Positions 1 to 9,203 of a DNA stretch of 64,000 bases are shown here, piece by piece (position 1 is the stretch's first letter; the number at the start of each line of letters is the position of its first letter). The notes under the pieces are model-generated. The model saw nothing but the letters and a program-made list of their open reading frames with translations, did no database searches and was not told the origin of the DNA. The translations under genes and the position numbers were made by a program. Origin of the DNA: Pseudomonas arsenicoxydans (lineage in GTDB: Bacteria > Pseudomonadota > Gammaproteobacteria > Pseudomonadales > Pseudomonadaceae); contig NZ_LT629705.1 in NCBI RefSeq assembly GCF_900103875.1, positions 3,171,001 through 3,235,000 of the forward strand, given 5' to 3'.

Positions 1-1
1 G

Positions 2-583
2 TTCAGCCGCCTGCTGACCGAGGAAGCTGCGCGTTTGTTGCAGCACTTGGGCGCAGAAACACGCATCTTCAACCCATCTGAGCTGCCGTTGCCGGATGAC
101 GTGCCGGACAGCCATCCCAAAGTGCAAGAGCTCCGTGAACTGGTGCTCTGGTCAGAAGGTCAGGTCTGGTGCTCCCCCGAGCGCCACGGCTCAATGAGCG
201 CGGTGTTCAAGGCGCAGATCGACTGGATTCCGTTGACCATGGGCGCTGTGCGCCCAACCCAGGGTAAGACGCTGGCGGTGATGCAGGTCTGTGGTGGCTC
301 GCAATCCTTCAACGTGGTTAACCAGCTGCGTGTGCTGGGTCGTTGGATGCGTATGTTCACCATTCCCAACCAGTCTTCGGTGCCGAAGGCCTACCTGGAG
401 TTCGATGAAGCCGGGCGGATGAAACCCTCCGCATTCTACGACCGTGTCGTGGACGTAATGGAAGAGCTGGTGAAGTTCACATTGCTGCTGCGTGAACGGC
501 AGGACTATCTGGTGGATCGTTATTCCGAGCGAAAAGAGTCGGCGGAAGAACTCATGAAACGTGTCAATCAGCGCTCCATCTGA
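2..583 (+). CDS. arsH: ArsH, NADPH-dependent FMN oxidoreductase (5' end cut by window)
   Basis: ArsH is an NADPH-dependent flavoprotein that in several bacteria oxidises trivalent organoarsenicals to less toxic pentavalent forms. The reading frame is open from base 2, so the N-terminus lies outside the window; about 193 residues remain of the usual ~235. The flavodoxin-like core shows the family motifs [35 protein letters not shown] and [12 protein letters not shown] near the C-terminus. It is followed 12 bp downstream by a phosphatase gene and then by the arsenate GAPDH/arsJ pair, as in Pseudomonas ars operons. The arsR/arsB/arsC genes, if present, would be to the left. Confidence 0.93.
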   Translation, partial: FSRLLTEEAARLLQHLGAETRIFNPSELPLPDDVPDSHPKVQELRELVLWSEGQVWCSPERHGSMSAVFKAQIDWIPLTMGAVRPTQGKTLAVMQVCGGSQSFNVVNQLRVLGRWMRMFTIPNQSSVPKAYLEFDEAGRMKPSAFYDRVVDVMEELVKFTLLLRERQDYLVDRYSERKESAEELMKRVNQRSI

Positions 584-595
584 GGATTATTCACC

Positions 596-1108
596 GTGCA
601 ACAACACCCTTATTCCGTACTGCCCCTGGCACAGTTCAATGGCCAATTGATCTTCACCCCGTGCCCAGGCACGAAGGGCACACGACCTTTCGAGGCGTTG
701 CAAACCCTCAAGGATGCAGGAGCAGCGGCGTTGCTGACGCTGATGCCGGCAGAGGAGTTGCTTCAGAACGAAATCGACATGCTGCCGCAAGAGTGCCAAA
801 TGCTCGGCATCGAATGGTTTCACCTGCCAGTGGACGATGATCAAGCGCCTGGCGAAGCATTCAAAAACGCATGGGAACAGCACCATCCACGACTTAAGCA
901 ACTGCTGAACGAAGGGAAAACCATCGCCATTCATTGCAAGGGCGGTTCGGGCCGCACCGGCTTGGTCGCCGCTCAACTGTTGATCGAAAGCGGTGTTCCA
1001 TTCAGCGATGCCATCCGCGATGTTCAGTCGTTGCGTCCACGCGCCATTCAGCATCCTGCCCATATCGAATACATCGGCCAGTTCGACAATCAGTCGAACG
1101 CCCACTGA
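596..1108 (+). CDS. Cysteine-based (dual-specificity/tyrosine) phosphatase of the ars operon
   Basis: A 170-aa protein starting with GTG, 12 bp after arsH. It carries the Cys-phosphatase P-loop [10 protein letters not shown] (residues ~114-123, pattern HC-x5-R) and an upstream PVDDDQAP segment that may hold the general acid Asp. The length and layout fit a small single-domain dual-specificity phosphatase, not an ArsC arsenate reductase of the low-molecular-weight PTPase type, which has its CX5R loop at the N-terminus. It sits between arsH and the arsenate-linked GAPDH gene, so it is probably co-transcribed. Its substrate is unknown; a role on a phosphorylated or arsenylated metabolite is only a guess. 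Confidence 0.8.
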   Translation: MQQHPYSVLPLAQFNGQLIFTPCPGTKGTRPFEALQTLKDAGAAALLTLMPAEELLQNEIDMLPQECQMLGIEWFHLPVDDDQAPGEAFKNAWEQHHPRLKQLLNEGKTIAIHCKGGSGRTGLVAAQLLIESGVPFSDAIRDVQSLRPRAIQHPAHIEYIGQFDNQSNAH

Positions 1109-1131
1109 CAACAGAGACAGAGCAAAACAAC

Positions 1132-2136
1132 ATGACTATCAAAGTTGGCATCAATGGTTTCGGTCGGATCGGTCGCCTCGCGCTGCGAGCAGCCTGGAGC
1201 TGGCCAGAGTTCGAATTCGTGCAGATCAACGATCCTGCAGGCGATGCAGCAACCCATGCGCATCTGATCAACTTCGACTCCGTGCATGGTCGTTGGAACA
1301 ACGAAGCAAGCGCCGAAGGCGATCATGTAGTGATTGGCGGTAAGCGCATCAAGGTCACCGCAAACAAAACGATTGCCGAAACCGACTGGTCGGGTTGCGA
1401 TCTGGTGATCGAAGCCAGCGGCAAGATGAAGACTGTGGCGGTGTTGCAGGCCTACCTGGATCAGGGCGTTAAGCGTGTGGTGGTCTGTGCACCGGTCAAG
1501 GAGCAAGGCGCCTTGAACGTGGTGATGGGTGTTAACCAGCACCTGTTCGACCCGGCGCAGCACCGTATTGTCACGGCGGCCTCCTGCACCACCAACTGTC
1601 TGGCACCAGTGGTCAAAGTGATCCACGAGAACCTGGGCATTCGTCACGGCTCGATCACCACCATCCATGACCTGACCAACACCCAGAGCATCCTCGATCA
1701 GCCGCACAAGGATCTGCGCCGCGCCCGCGCTTCAGGCATGAGTCTCATCCCGACCAGTACCGGTTCGGCCACCGCCATTGCGGAAATTTTCCCCGAACTG
1801 CGTGGCCGTCTGAATGGTCACGCGGTGCGCGTACCGCTGGCCAACGCCTCGCTCACAGACTGTGTGTTCGAAGTGGAGCGCGCCACCTCGGTGGATGAAG
1901 TTAATGCGTTGCTCAAAGCAGCAGCAGAAGGCCCGCTGAAAAATATCCTCGGCTATGAAGTACGCCCACTGGTGTCCATCGACTACCGCACTGACCCGCG
2001 CTCATCGATCATCGATGCGCTGTCGACGATGGTGATCAATGGCACTCAAGTGAAGATCTACGCTTGGTACGACAACGAATGGGGTTACGCGAACCGCGCT
2101 GTTGAGTTGGCCAAACTCGTCGGTTTGGCCGATTAA
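1132..2136 (+). CDS. Arsenate-operon glyceraldehyde-3-phosphate dehydrogenase
   Basis: A 334-aa class I GAPDH. In ars operons of this type it uses arsenate in place of phosphate to make 1-arseno-3-phosphoglycerate, which ArsJ exports. Visible are the NAD-binding [10 protein letters not shown] at residues 5-14, the catalytic Cys in [10 protein letters not shown] (~residue 155), the TIHDLTNTQ segment with the catalytic His, and the C-terminal [11 protein letters not shown]. The ATG at 1132 was chosen because it gives the canonical N-terminus; the frame stays open upstream but only overlaps the phosphatase gene. arsJ follows after 12 bp. The pairing of gapdh with arsJ is what assigns it to arsenic and not to glycolysis. 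Confidence 0.93.
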   Translation: MTIKVGINGFGRIGRLALRAAWSWPEFEFVQINDPAGDAATHAHLINFDSVHGRWNNEASAEGDHVVIGGKRIKVTANKTIAETDWSGCDLVIEASGKMKTVAVLQAYLDQGVKRVVVCAPVKEQGALNVVMGVNQHLFDPAQHRIVTAASCTTNCLAPVVKVIHENLGIRHGSITTIHDLTNTQSILDQPHKDLRRARASGMSLIPTSTGSATAIAEIFPELRGRLNGHAVRVPLANASLTDCVFEVERATSVDEVNALLKAAAEGPLKNILGYEVRPLVSIDYRTDPRSSIIDALSTMVINGTQVKIYAWYDNEWGYANRAVELAKLVGLAD

Positions 2137-2148
2137 CAGGGAGAGATC

Positions 2149-3369
2149 ATGAACGCGTTGTCAGCCCTTTCCCCGCAAGTGCGCCAGTACCTGTTGGTGA
2201 CCGGCAATTACTGGGCCTTTACCCTCACCGACGGTGCGCTACGCATGTTGGTGGTGTTGCACTTCCATGCGTTGGGCTACAGCCCGTTGCAGATTGCGTT
2301 CCTGTTTCTGTTCTACGAAATCTTCGGTGTCATTACCAATCTAGTCGGCGGTTACCTGGGTGCCCGTCTAGGCCTGAATCGCACCATGAACATTGGTTTG
2401 GGTTTACAGGTGGCAGCCTTGTTGATGCTGACTGTGCCCGCCGCCTGGCTGACCATCCCTTGGGTGATGGGAGCCCAGGCGCTGTCGGGTATTGCCAAAG
2501 ACCTCAACAAGATGAGCGCGAAGAGCTCTATCAAGCTGCTGGTGCCCGACAACCAGCAAGGCACCCTTTACAAATGGGTGGCAATTCTCACCGGTTCGAA
2601 GAACGCGCTCAAAGGCGTGGGCTTCTTCCTCGGTGGTGCTTTGCTCGCGCTGATGGGCTTCAAGAGTGCGGTGCTGGCGATGGCCACGGCTCTGGCACTG
2701 ATATGGATAGCCAGCCTGTTCCTGTTGAAGAAGGATCTGGGTAAAGCCAAGGCCAAACCGAAATTTCGCGAGATCCTTTCCAAGAGCCGGGCGATCAATA
2801 TCCTCTCGGCGGCGCGAATGTTCCTCTTTGGTGCCCGCGATGTTTGGTTCGTGGTGGCGTTGCCAGTCTATCTGAGCACGGTGTTCGGCTGGGACTTCTG
2901 GTTGGTTGGCGGCTTCTTGGCGGCCTGGGTCATCGGCTACGGCATCGTCCAGTCGTTGGCCCCGAACATCACTGGAAAGAAGCATGGCCATGTCCCGGAT
3001 GGGCGGGCTGCCTTCGTTTGGGCAGCATTGCTGGCGGGTCTGCCTGCCGCAATAGCCCTCGGTCTCTCGGCGGGTTGGTCGCCTCACGTTGTGTTGCTGG
3101 GTGGATTGATGGTATTCGGCGCACTATTCGCGGTGAACTCTTCTCTTCACAGCTATCTCATTGTCTCGTATGCCAAAGAGGACGGGGTGTCGCTGGACGT
3201 GGGCTTCTACTACATGTCCAACGCCCTGGGCCGACTGCTCGGCACCGTGCTGTCCGGCTGGATTTATCAGGGTTACGGACTGGAGGCCTGCTTGTGGGTT
3301 TCTTCGGCCTTCGTGTTGCTGGCTGCCCTGATTTCTATCGCCTTACCCAGGCATGTTGAGGTGATATGA
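2149..3369 (+). CDS. arsJ: ArsJ, MFS exporter of 1-arseno-3-phosphoglycerate
   Basis: A 406-aa, about 12-helix major facilitator protein. It matches the ArsJ family in its N-terminal VRQYLLVTGNYWAFTLTDGALRMLV and LFYEIFGVITNLVGGYLGARLGLN segments. ArsJ exports the unstable product of the adjacent GAPDH, which hydrolyses outside to arsenate and 3-phosphoglycerate. It has a GGGAGAG-type RBS and begins 12 bp after the gapdh stop, so the two are one operon. It is the last gene of this operon; the next gene follows after 160 bp. Confidence 0.93.
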   Translation: MNALSALSPQVRQYLLVTGNYWAFTLTDGALRMLVVLHFHALGYSPLQIAFLFLFYEIFGVITNLVGGYLGARLGLNRTMNIGLGLQVAALLMLTVPAAWLTIPWVMGAQALSGIAKDLNKMSAKSSIKLLVPDNQQGTLYKWVAILTGSKNALKGVGFFLGGALLALMGFKSAVLAMATALALIWIASLFLLKKDLGKAKAKPKFREILSKSRAINILSAARMFLFGARDVWFVVALPVYLSTVFGWDFWLVGGFLAAWVIGYGIVQSLAPNITGKKHGHVPDGRAAFVWAALLAGLPAAIALGLSAGWSPHVVLLGGLMVFGALFAVNSSLHSYLIVSYAKEDGVSLDVGFYYMSNALGRLLGTVLSGWIYQGYGLEACLWVSSAFVLLAALISIALPRHVEVI

Positions 3370-3529
3370 AGAAGTATTCGGAAAAAATCGCTATGTAAAA
3401 ATTCGACCTGCAAATTACGAGTAGTTAACTGAGGGAGGGTCAGTCGCCATTTCCGCTGGAGAGATTGTAGGCACAACAATTTTCTAAGGCATATGGCATT
3501 GCTCATACCCTAGCCGGAAGGTTCATAGA

Positions 3530-4429
3530 ATGACTCATTCGCATGATGGTCATGCTGACGTACCCAAGAGATACGACAAGGCTTTCTGTCTTGGTATAGC
3601 GCTGAATTCCGGTTTTGTGTTAATCGAAGCCTTCTATGGCTGGAAAATTGACTCACTGGCTCTCTTGGCGGATGCGGGCCATAACCTTAGCGATGTGGGA
3701 GGATTGATTCTGGCTTGGGCGGCGTTGGCCGCTACACGCTTACAGCCAAATGATCGGCATACCTTTGGTTGGCGACGGGGCTCGATTCTCGCTAGCTTTA
3801 TCAATGCGTTTGTTTTGCTGATTGCGATGGGATCGCTTGGATGGGAGGCGTTTCAACGTCTTCAGGCTCCGGTGGCGATAGCTGGCGTAACAGTGATGTT
3901 CGTTGCTGGTATCGGTATTTTGGTCAATACCATTACCGCTTGGCTGTTCATTTCTGGAAGCCGAAACGATCTAAATTTGCGCGGAGCTTTCCTTCATATG
4001 TCAGCCGATGCTCTGGTATCGGTAGGCGTATTGCTGGCAGGGGCGATGTATCAATGGAAAGGTTGGTACTGGATTGACCCGGCAATTAGTTTGGTGATTG
4101 CCGTTATTATCGTCGTTACTACTTGGTCATTGTTTCGTAAATCCCTACATTTGCTGTTTGACGGTGTTCCCGATCAGGTCAATTTACCTTCGATACGTCA
4201 ATATCTCCTGAGTCAGCCAGGCATCATCGATATCCACGATTTGCATGTGTGGGCTATGAGCACGACGGAGGTTGCGCTGACTGCACATTTGGTTATGGCG
4301 TCATTGCCGGAAAGCGATCAGTTCTTGCAGGATGTAGCTGAAGAATTACGTGAGCACTTCGAGATCACTCATTGCACTCTGCAACTGGAACGCGATCTAG
4401 GCTGTTCGTCAGGTTGTAACGGGCTATAG
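3530..4429 (+). CDS. Cation diffusion facilitator (CzcD/ZitB-like) metal exporter
   Basis: A 299-aa CDF protein, typically a Zn2+ (or Cd2+/Co2+)/H+ antiporter of the inner membrane. It has a His-rich N-terminus (HSHDGHAD), six predicted helices, and the paired metal-site motifs LADAGHNLSD in TM2 (residues ~43-52) and HMSADAL in TM5 (~155-161). The C-terminal cytoplasmic domain has the IHDLHVWAMS motif and ends in CSSGCNGL. It is convergent with the ATP-grasp-like gene and 160 bp from arsJ. A second, broken copy of the family lies at 18.7-19.0 kb. Metal specificity cannot be read from the sequence. Confidence 0.92.
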   Translation: MTHSHDGHADVPKRYDKAFCLGIALNSGFVLIEAFYGWKIDSLALLADAGHNLSDVGGLILAWAALAATRLQPNDRHTFGWRRGSILASFINAFVLLIAMGSLGWEAFQRLQAPVAIAGVTVMFVAGIGILVNTITAWLFISGSRNDLNLRGAFLHMSADALVSVGVLLAGAMYQWKGWYWIDPAISLVIAVIIVVTTWSLFRKSLHLLFDGVPDQVNLPSIRQYLLSQPGIIDIHDLHVWAMSTTEVALTAHLVMASLPESDQFLQDVAEELREHFEITHCTLQLERDLGCSSGCNGL

Positions 4430-4479
4430 AAGCTGTGGTGTTATTTACGTTCTACCTGAATGAATGATCTGTCTAATCG

Positions 4480-5832
4480 TCAACCTGCCGTTTTTGGGCC
4501 TGGATACACGGGTGCGAAACCGCCACCCAATGTACGGAAATTGGTCGTCTGGCCTTGGTATAACCGTGCGGCCACCGACAGAACCTCGCCAGCATAGGCG
4601 TAGTTACGAACGTCGAATTTCAGCACTGAGGCTGTAGTTTCGGCTGATAGGGTTCTTTGGCCAGGCAGGATCAAGGCTTGGGCCACATACTCACCGGCAA
4701 GAATCTCCTGCCAGACCCGTTGGGTGAGCTTGTCACCACGGTAGGCAGCCCGGCTGCCAAATCCGGCGCAAGGTTTGAAGAACAGCCCCCGGCGCTCCTG
4801 CCACAGGCGTTCGGCATTTTCTGCCGTCACTATTTCGGTATATGGAATGCTGGTCAGTAATAGATCCTGGGTAGCTTGTGGCACCCCCCATGCTTTCAAT
4901 CGCTGGGCATCGCAGAGTAAGGCCAGATTGCGCTTGTCTGCGTACAACGCGTGGGCTTGCGGGTGTGGTGTGAGTAGCGTTGCACGTTCAAGGTAGGCCT
5001 GGCGTAGCGTGGCGTTGCCAACGGCCTTAAGGGAAAAGTCGGTCAAACGGTTGTAGACCATGTCAATAGCCAACCGGTTATGCCAAAGCAGACCATCCCT
5101 CAGGCTGAGCTCAGAGGGATCGATTATCACCGCTTCTAGTCCATGACGCTGGAAAAGCTGTTGGAACAATAGGAACTCTGGGTACAGGTACTGCTGTTCG
5201 GGGGCCTCATCGACAATGGCAATACTGCGCAACGGTTTATCCAGGCCGTACTGTGACCACTCCTGACGAAACATTGCAATGATCCTGCTCTCAAACGCTT
5301 CGGCCTTTGTCGATGGTGGTAGCAGCTGTTCTATCGCCGGGCAGCAGGCGTGCTGCGCTCGTGACAACACGGCATTGAGCATTGCCCCACCAGCATTGGT
5401 GTTGATCTCGATCAGGCCGAAATTGTTCTCAGTGACATGAAAGTCATACCCAAAGAAGACTCCCTTGACTCCACTTGGGTCATGTCGTGCGATAGCAGGA
5501 GAGTGAGCTAGCACTTCCTCTCGGTAAGCCGGGAGTGCAACGACTGATTCGACCGCGCGCACGACCTGCGCCATTCGATCCAAGTGGGCAGGAGCGATAA
5601 AAACCGGATGGGCTGCGAATAGGTGAGGGCAGCGTTGCTGCACAAGCTCAAACAGACCAGGCTGACCGAGTGTCGACTCCAGGGTCTCGCGCAGGGCGTC
5701 TTTATCCAGGCTGATGCAAAAGCACTGACTGTTGAGGGTTTCGATAGGCACTCCTGCCAGAGCCGCTGCAGCGGCTGCCGTCGAAAGAAACGCTGCGTCA
5801 TTGTTGGACAAGGGCATAACCAACTTAGGCAT
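4480..5832 (-). CDS. ATP-grasp-like protein of unknown substrate
   Basis: A 450-aa soluble protein with no signal peptide or membrane segment. It contains segments like those of ATP-grasp ligases: a Glu/Asn-rich metal-binding stretch LIEINTNAGG (~residues 140-149) and a nucleotide-loop-like FKPCAGFGSRAAYRG (~350-364). Family members such as glutathione synthetases and peptide ligases join a carboxylate to an amine or thiol through an acyl phosphate. The order of these segments is unusual, and I cannot name the family. It reads toward the CDF gene and lies 127 bp downstream of the thioredoxin-like gene on the same strand, with a 14-bp perfect palindrome between them. A thiol or peptide ligase in metal stress is possible but unproven. 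Confidence 0.6.
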   Translation of the reverse strand: MPKLVMPLSNNDAAFLSTAAAAAALAGVPIETLNSQCFCISLDKDALRETLESTLGQPGLFELVQQRCPHLFAAHPVFIAPAHLDRMAQVVRAVESVVALPAYREEVLAHSPAIARHDPSGVKGVFFGYDFHVTENNFGLIEINTNAGGAMLNAVLSRAQHACCPAIEQLLPPSTKAEAFESRIIAMFRQEWSQYGLDKPLRSIAIVDEAPEQQYLYPEFLLFQQLFQRHGLEAVIIDPSELSLRDGLLWHNRLAIDMVYNRLTDFSLKAVGNATLRQAYLERATLLTPHPQAHALYADKRNLALLCDAQRLKAWGVPQATQDLLLTSIPYTEIVTAENAERLWQERRGLFFKPCAGFGSRAAYRGDKLTQRVWQEILAGEYVAQALILPGQRTLSAETTASVLKFDVRNYAYAGEVLSVAARLYQGQTTNFRTLGGGFAPVYPGPKTAG

Positions 5833-5934
5833 CGCTGTCTCCCCTAGGGCTCTGAGACTTGTCGGGCCGAGTCCCTAGCCCGAATCTGTGATGGTTTGAG
5901 GCGGGTACAGTTGGGCCTCTCAACACCGAGTGTG

Positions 5935-5948
5935 TCTGGACGTCCAGA
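5935..5948. promoter_or_regulatory. 14-bp perfect palindrome TCTGGACGTCCAGA
   Basis: A perfect self-complementary 14-mer in the gap between the thioredoxin-like gene and the ATP-grasp-like gene, about 100 bp upstream of the latter's start. It has no T-tract, so it looks more like a dimeric-protein operator than a terminator. Its function is inferred from position only. Confidence 0.4.
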
Positions 5949-5959
5949 AGCCTCCTACC

Positions 5960-6196
5960 TCAAGCACTGAGCCACTGTTCGACCTTGTCACGGGTCGGGA
6001 TGCCCCCTGAGTGAACAACCTTTCCATCAATCACGACACTGGGCGTGGACATTACCCCGTAGCTGACGATCTGTTGCATGTCTTCGATTTTTTCCAGTTT
6101 TACGGGGACGCCTTTCGCACTCGCCACCTGTTCGATGATGGCTACTGTCGATTTACATTTTGCACAACCGGAGCCCAGAACCTTGATGTCTTTCAT
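5960..6196 (-). CDS. Thioredoxin-like redox-active disulfide protein
   Basis: A 78-aa thioredoxin-fold protein with the CxxC site GSGCAKC at residues ~8-14 and the cis-Pro segment STPSVVIDG. It fits the small redox-active disulfide protein 2 / MTH895-like family. A longer frame exists upstream, but the ATG at 6196 gives the canonical N-terminus MKDIKVLGSGCAKC and lies 19 bp after the permease gene. Small proteins of this family are often encoded next to DUF318/ArsP-type permeases, as here. They are thought to supply or exchange thiols or metalloid ligands for the transporter; that role is not shown by the sequence. Confidence 0.85.
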   Translation of the reverse strand: MKDIKVLGSGCAKCKSTVAIIEQVASAKGVPVKLEKIEDMQQIVSYGVMSTPSVVIDGKVVHSGGIPTRDKVEQWLSA

Positions 6197-6215
6197 AAAA
6201 ACCTCGGTAGGTGGA

Positions 6216-7259
6216 TTACAAAGTGAAGTTGAAGACGTAACCAACGATCAGAATGCCGACGGCTACGACCCCAATAAAGGTGGCTATCAGGCGAACTTTC
6301 AGCACCTTGCGCAAGATCACCATCTCAGGAAGGGATAGAGCGATGACACTCATCATGAAGGCCAGCACAGTGCCCAGTGCCGCGCCCTTTGCGAGCAGTG
6401 CCTGCACAATGGGAATAATGCCTGCCGCATTGGTATACATGGGGATGCCTATAAGAACCGCGAGCGGAACTGACCACCATGCTTCTTTACCCATGAAACT
6501 GGCCATGAAATCCTCAGGCACATACCCGTGAATGCCTGCGCCAATGGCAATACCGGCAAGAATGTATGGCCATACTTTTCCGACGATTTCACGCACGCTG
6601 CTGAACCCGGCATTTATCCGCTCATACAGCGGCATACTCGTGTCTCCAGCGGTTGCCTGGATCTTGGGCATATTACGAACCCAGTCTTCCAAATAGGCCT
6701 CCATTTTCAGGCGCCCAATGACCCAGCCAGCAACAATCGCAATAAACAACCCCAAGCTGAGGTACAGCAAGGCAACTTTCCAGCCGAACAGGCCAAGCAG
6801 TAGTGTCAGCGCTACCTCATTCACCATGGGCGCAGAAATGAGGAAAGAGAACGTCACCCCTAGTGGCACTCCCGCTTGAACAAAGCCTATGAATAGAGGA
6901 ACGGCTGAGCAGGAGCAAAATGGAGTAAACACACCGAGTGACGCCGCCATGACATTGGCCATCCCCTCGCTTCGCCCCGCCAACAGTGCGCGGGTGCGCT
7001 CAGGCGTGAAGTGGGAGTTGAGCATGCCCATCAAGAACACGATGCCGGTCAAAAGCATCAGCACTTTGGGTGTGTCATAGAAAAAAAACTGTAAGGCGCC
7101 TCCAAGATGGCTATCCCGATTAACCGGAATCGTTGCGACGATAGCCTCCGAAATGGGAATCAGGGCCTCATACAAACCAAACCAAACCAGTGCGGCTACT
7201 GCTAAGAAGAGGCGGGGATTGCGCTCAGGCCAACGCATAATCATTTCGTTCATGTCCAC
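6216..7259 (-). CDS. ArsP-like permease (DUF318 family)
   Basis: A 347-aa, 8-10-helix membrane protein. The signature TPFCSCSAVPLFIGFVQAG with two neighbouring Cys (residues ~114-132) and the SFLISAPMVNEVAL helix are those of the DUF318 permeases, which include the organoarsenical exporter ArsP. A second half-repeat appears near GIPMYTNAAGIIPIVQALL. It lies 21 bp after arsO and 19 bp before the thioredoxin-like gene, so the three form an operon. The arsenic context favours export of trivalent organoarsenicals, but other DUF318 members move other substrates. Confidence 0.85.
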   Translation of the reverse strand: MDMNEMIMRWPERNPRLFLAVAALVWFGLYEALIPISEAIVATIPVNRDSHLGGALQFFFYDTPKVLMLLTGIVFLMGMLNSHFTPERTRALLAGRSEGMANVMAASLGVFTPFCSCSAVPLFIGFVQAGVPLGVTFSFLISAPMVNEVALTLLLGLFGWKVALLYLSLGLFIAIVAGWVIGRLKMEAYLEDWVRNMPKIQATAGDTSMPLYERINAGFSSVREIVGKVWPYILAGIAIGAGIHGYVPEDFMASFMGKEAWWSVPLAVLIGIPMYTNAAGIIPIVQALLAKGAALGTVLAFMMSVIALSLPEMVILRKVLKVRLIATFIGVVAVGILIVGYVFNFTL

Positions 7260-7280
7260 TACTCCTAAGGTGTAGACGCA

Positions 7281-8360
7281 CTAGGCAACGGACTGCTCGG
7301 CGAGAAAGGCTGCGATCTCATTGACTGTGCTGCGTGCTGTGCGTGTTACGCCGATCAAGGTGGCAGAAGCTGCACCTGTCCACTCGCCATAGCCTACCAG
7401 CCATAGCCTTGGTTCTTGGGTCGAGTGGGTACCTTCGACTTCAACGCGGCCCTCGGTATTGATCACCCCTAGCGTATCCAGATGCTGTAGGGCTGGTCTG
7501 AATCCGGTGCACCAAATCACCACATCCACCGCAGATTCGGAACTGTCGAGCCAAATCAAGCCGTTGCGAGTGAAACGTTCAAAAGGGCGTACAGACTTGA
7601 GGGCGTCGCGCTCACGGGCTTCGACAACTGGCGGCACCATGACAATGTCACCCAGTCCACCAACAGGCTGCTCAATGACGCGCCCCTCCAGTTGGGCTTT
7701 CCAGCGCTCGGTTGCGCGCTCGAACAGTACCCGCCCATCCACTTCGTCCGGTAAAAACAATGGTTCGACGGGGGTCACCCAGGTGGTCTCGGCGACCTTG
7801 GAAACCTCGGCCAAAATCTGTGCCCCTGAATTACCGCCACCCACCACCAACACCTTCTTGCCCTCGAACGGTTGGGCGTCGACATAGTGCGCGGAGTGCA
7901 ACTGCCGACCGGCGAATAAATCGGCACCTGAGTAGTGAGGGATGTAGGGATTGCTCCAGGTGCCTGTAGCGCTGACCACAACCCTGGCATCCCAATGCCT
8001 GTCGTCAGAACGAACCCGTAAACCAGACGCCATATGCTCCACAGAAGTGACCCGAACCGGGCGCTCGACAGGAAATTGATAGCGCTGCTCGTACTGGTTG
8101 AGATAACCGATCACATGGTTGCGCGAAGGGTAACCCTCTTGCGTGGGGGGCATCATCCAGCCAGGGATCGAACTCCAAGTCGCCGGGGAGAATAGACGTA
8201 GCGAATTCCAGCCGTGTCGCCAGGCACCACCGGGTTCTTCCTCCGCATCGAGGATAACGAATGAAAGTTGAGTTCGGCGTAGGAAATACGCTACCGCCAA
8301 GGCTGACTGGCCCCCACCGATAATGACTACGTCTAGCTGGCCACTGAGCGAATGAGTCAT
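7281..8360 (-). CDS. arsO: ArsO-type flavin monooxygenase
   Basis: A 359-aa FAD/NADPH-dependent monooxygenase of the ArsO group found in arsenic islands. It has the FAD-binding Rossmann motif [16 protein letters not shown] at residues 11-26, an internal [12 protein letters not shown], and the NADPH-binding motif [14 protein letters not shown] (~residues 168-181). The C-terminal WCTGFRP is the ATG-like motif of this fold. It is the first gene of the arsO-permease-thioredoxin-like operon. A dyad CTGATCTAGCTCAG about 60 bp upstream may be an operator, and a Crp/Fnr-type regulator gene follows on the same strand. The exact reaction is not established. Confidence 0.88.
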   Translation of the reverse strand: MTHSLSGQLDVVIIGGGQSALAVAYFLRRTQLSFVILDAEEEPGGAWRHGWNSLRLFSPATWSSIPGWMMPPTQEGYPSRNHVIGYLNQYEQRYQFPVERPVRVTSVEHMASGLRVRSDDRHWDARVVVSATGTWSNPYIPHYSGADLFAGRQLHSAHYVDAQPFEGKKVLVVGGGNSGAQILAEVSKVAETTWVTPVEPLFLPDEVDGRVLFERATERWKAQLEGRVIEQPVGGLGDIVMVPPVVEARERDALKSVRPFERFTRNGLIWLDSSESAVDVVIWCTGFRPALQHLDTLGVINTEGRVEVEGTHSTQEPRLWLVGYGEWTGAASATLIGVTRTARSTVNEIAAFLAEQSVA

Positions 8361-8419
8361 CGGAATGAACCCTGGATCGATGCAAGAGGGTCATTGTAGC
8401 GATTCAGTTATGACTTCAA

Positions 8420-8433
8420 CTGATCTAGCTCAG
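8420..8433. promoter_or_regulatory. Dyad CTGA-N6-TCAG upstream of arsO
   Basis: CTGATCTAGCTCAG has complementary CTGA/TCAG arms and a central CTAG, and resembles an FNR/ANR-type site (TGAT-N4-ATCA) with one deviating base. It lies 60 bp upstream of the arsO start. The nearby Crp/Fnr-like protein is an obvious candidate binder; this is inference. Confidence 0.35.
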
Positions 8434-8499
8434 ATTAAGAGGGGATGACTATCACCGTCTATTGCCTCGCTCTCCATGTCCTCAATTGGTCTTCGCAGG

Positions 8500-9132
8500 T
8501 CAAGGTTTGATAGTCAAATGATTGCCTTCGACTTTAAGACGACCTTCGTTCTGCATGCGTCTCAACGCCCTATATAGAGCTTCGTGAGTCAAGCCCAGAT
8601 CTTTTGCCCAAGACTTGCGCGACTGACTGAGCGTCACGACGCCGTCGGAACCTTCGGTTTCAATGTAATGGGTGATACGGTCAGTCGCGCTATGCAGGCA
8701 CAGCCTTTCGCATTGAGCGCGTAGCTTTTGGATTTCCTTGGTTAGTTCTGACTGCCAGGCTTTGCGAAATGCAGGCACATCTTCCAAGGCCGCGCGAAAC
8801 GCTACGACTGGAAACAGCAGCAAAGTGGTGGACTCGGTAGCTATAGCGTCACAGTGGTAAGCGCGGCTGTCGAGACTGGCCTCCGCAATGAAGCCTCCGC
8901 ATGAGCGTTGCAAGACCACTTCGAGGCCATTGCGGCCTAGTCGAACCAGGCGTGCATCGCCAGAGATCACAAGATAAACATGACGAATCGGATCTCCAAT
9001 CAGAAAAAGCGTCTCGCGAGTATCGGTATCCACCTGCTTGGCCGACACACGCAGTGTCTCTGGGATGAGAGCAACTGATGGTTGGGCGGCGATCAAAGCC
9101 GGCCAGTCCAATGCGTCATTTACTTTCTTCAT
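8500..9132 (-). CDS. Crp/Fnr-family transcriptional regulator
   Basis: A 210-aa regulator with an N-terminal cyclic-nucleotide-binding-like beta roll (residues ~35-125, with HVYLVISGDARLVRLGRNG) and a C-terminal winged helix (KSWAKDLGLTHEALYRALRRMQ). It lacks the N-terminal Cys cluster of FNR/ANR, so it does not sense oxygen through that [4Fe-4S] motif. The ATG at 9132 (MKKVNDAL) is preferred over an in-frame ATG 57 bases upstream, because the longer form would leave almost no promoter for the divergent gene at 9204. A TGAT-N4-ATCA dyad covers the start codon and suggests autoregulation. The signal is unknown. Confidence 0.88.
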   Translation of the reverse strand: MKKVNDALDWPALIAAQPSVALIPETLRVSAKQVDTDTRETLFLIGDPIRHVYLVISGDARLVRLGRNGLEVVLQRSCGGFIAEASLDSRAYHCDAIATESTTLLLFPVVAFRAALEDVPAFRKAWQSELTKEIQKLRAQCERLCLHSATDRITHYIETEGSDGVVTLSQSRKSWAKDLGLTHEALYRALRRMQNEGRLKVEGNHLTIKP

Positions 9133-9147
9133 ATGATTCGGATCATA
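9132..9147. promoter_or_regulatory. Perfect FNR/ANR-like dyad TATGAT-N4-ATCATA
   Basis: TATGATTCGGATCATA has perfect 6-bp arms and the TGAT-N4-ATCA core bound by FNR-type regulators. It overlaps the start of the Crp/Fnr-family gene and is centred about 65 bp upstream of the divergent exported-protein gene. A protein bound here could repress its own gene and act on the divergent one. Confidence 0.55.
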
Positions 9148-9203
9148 CCCATGGACGGTCGTCACATCATAGGATCGATTTAACGTCAATTCGGAGAAAA
9201 ATC

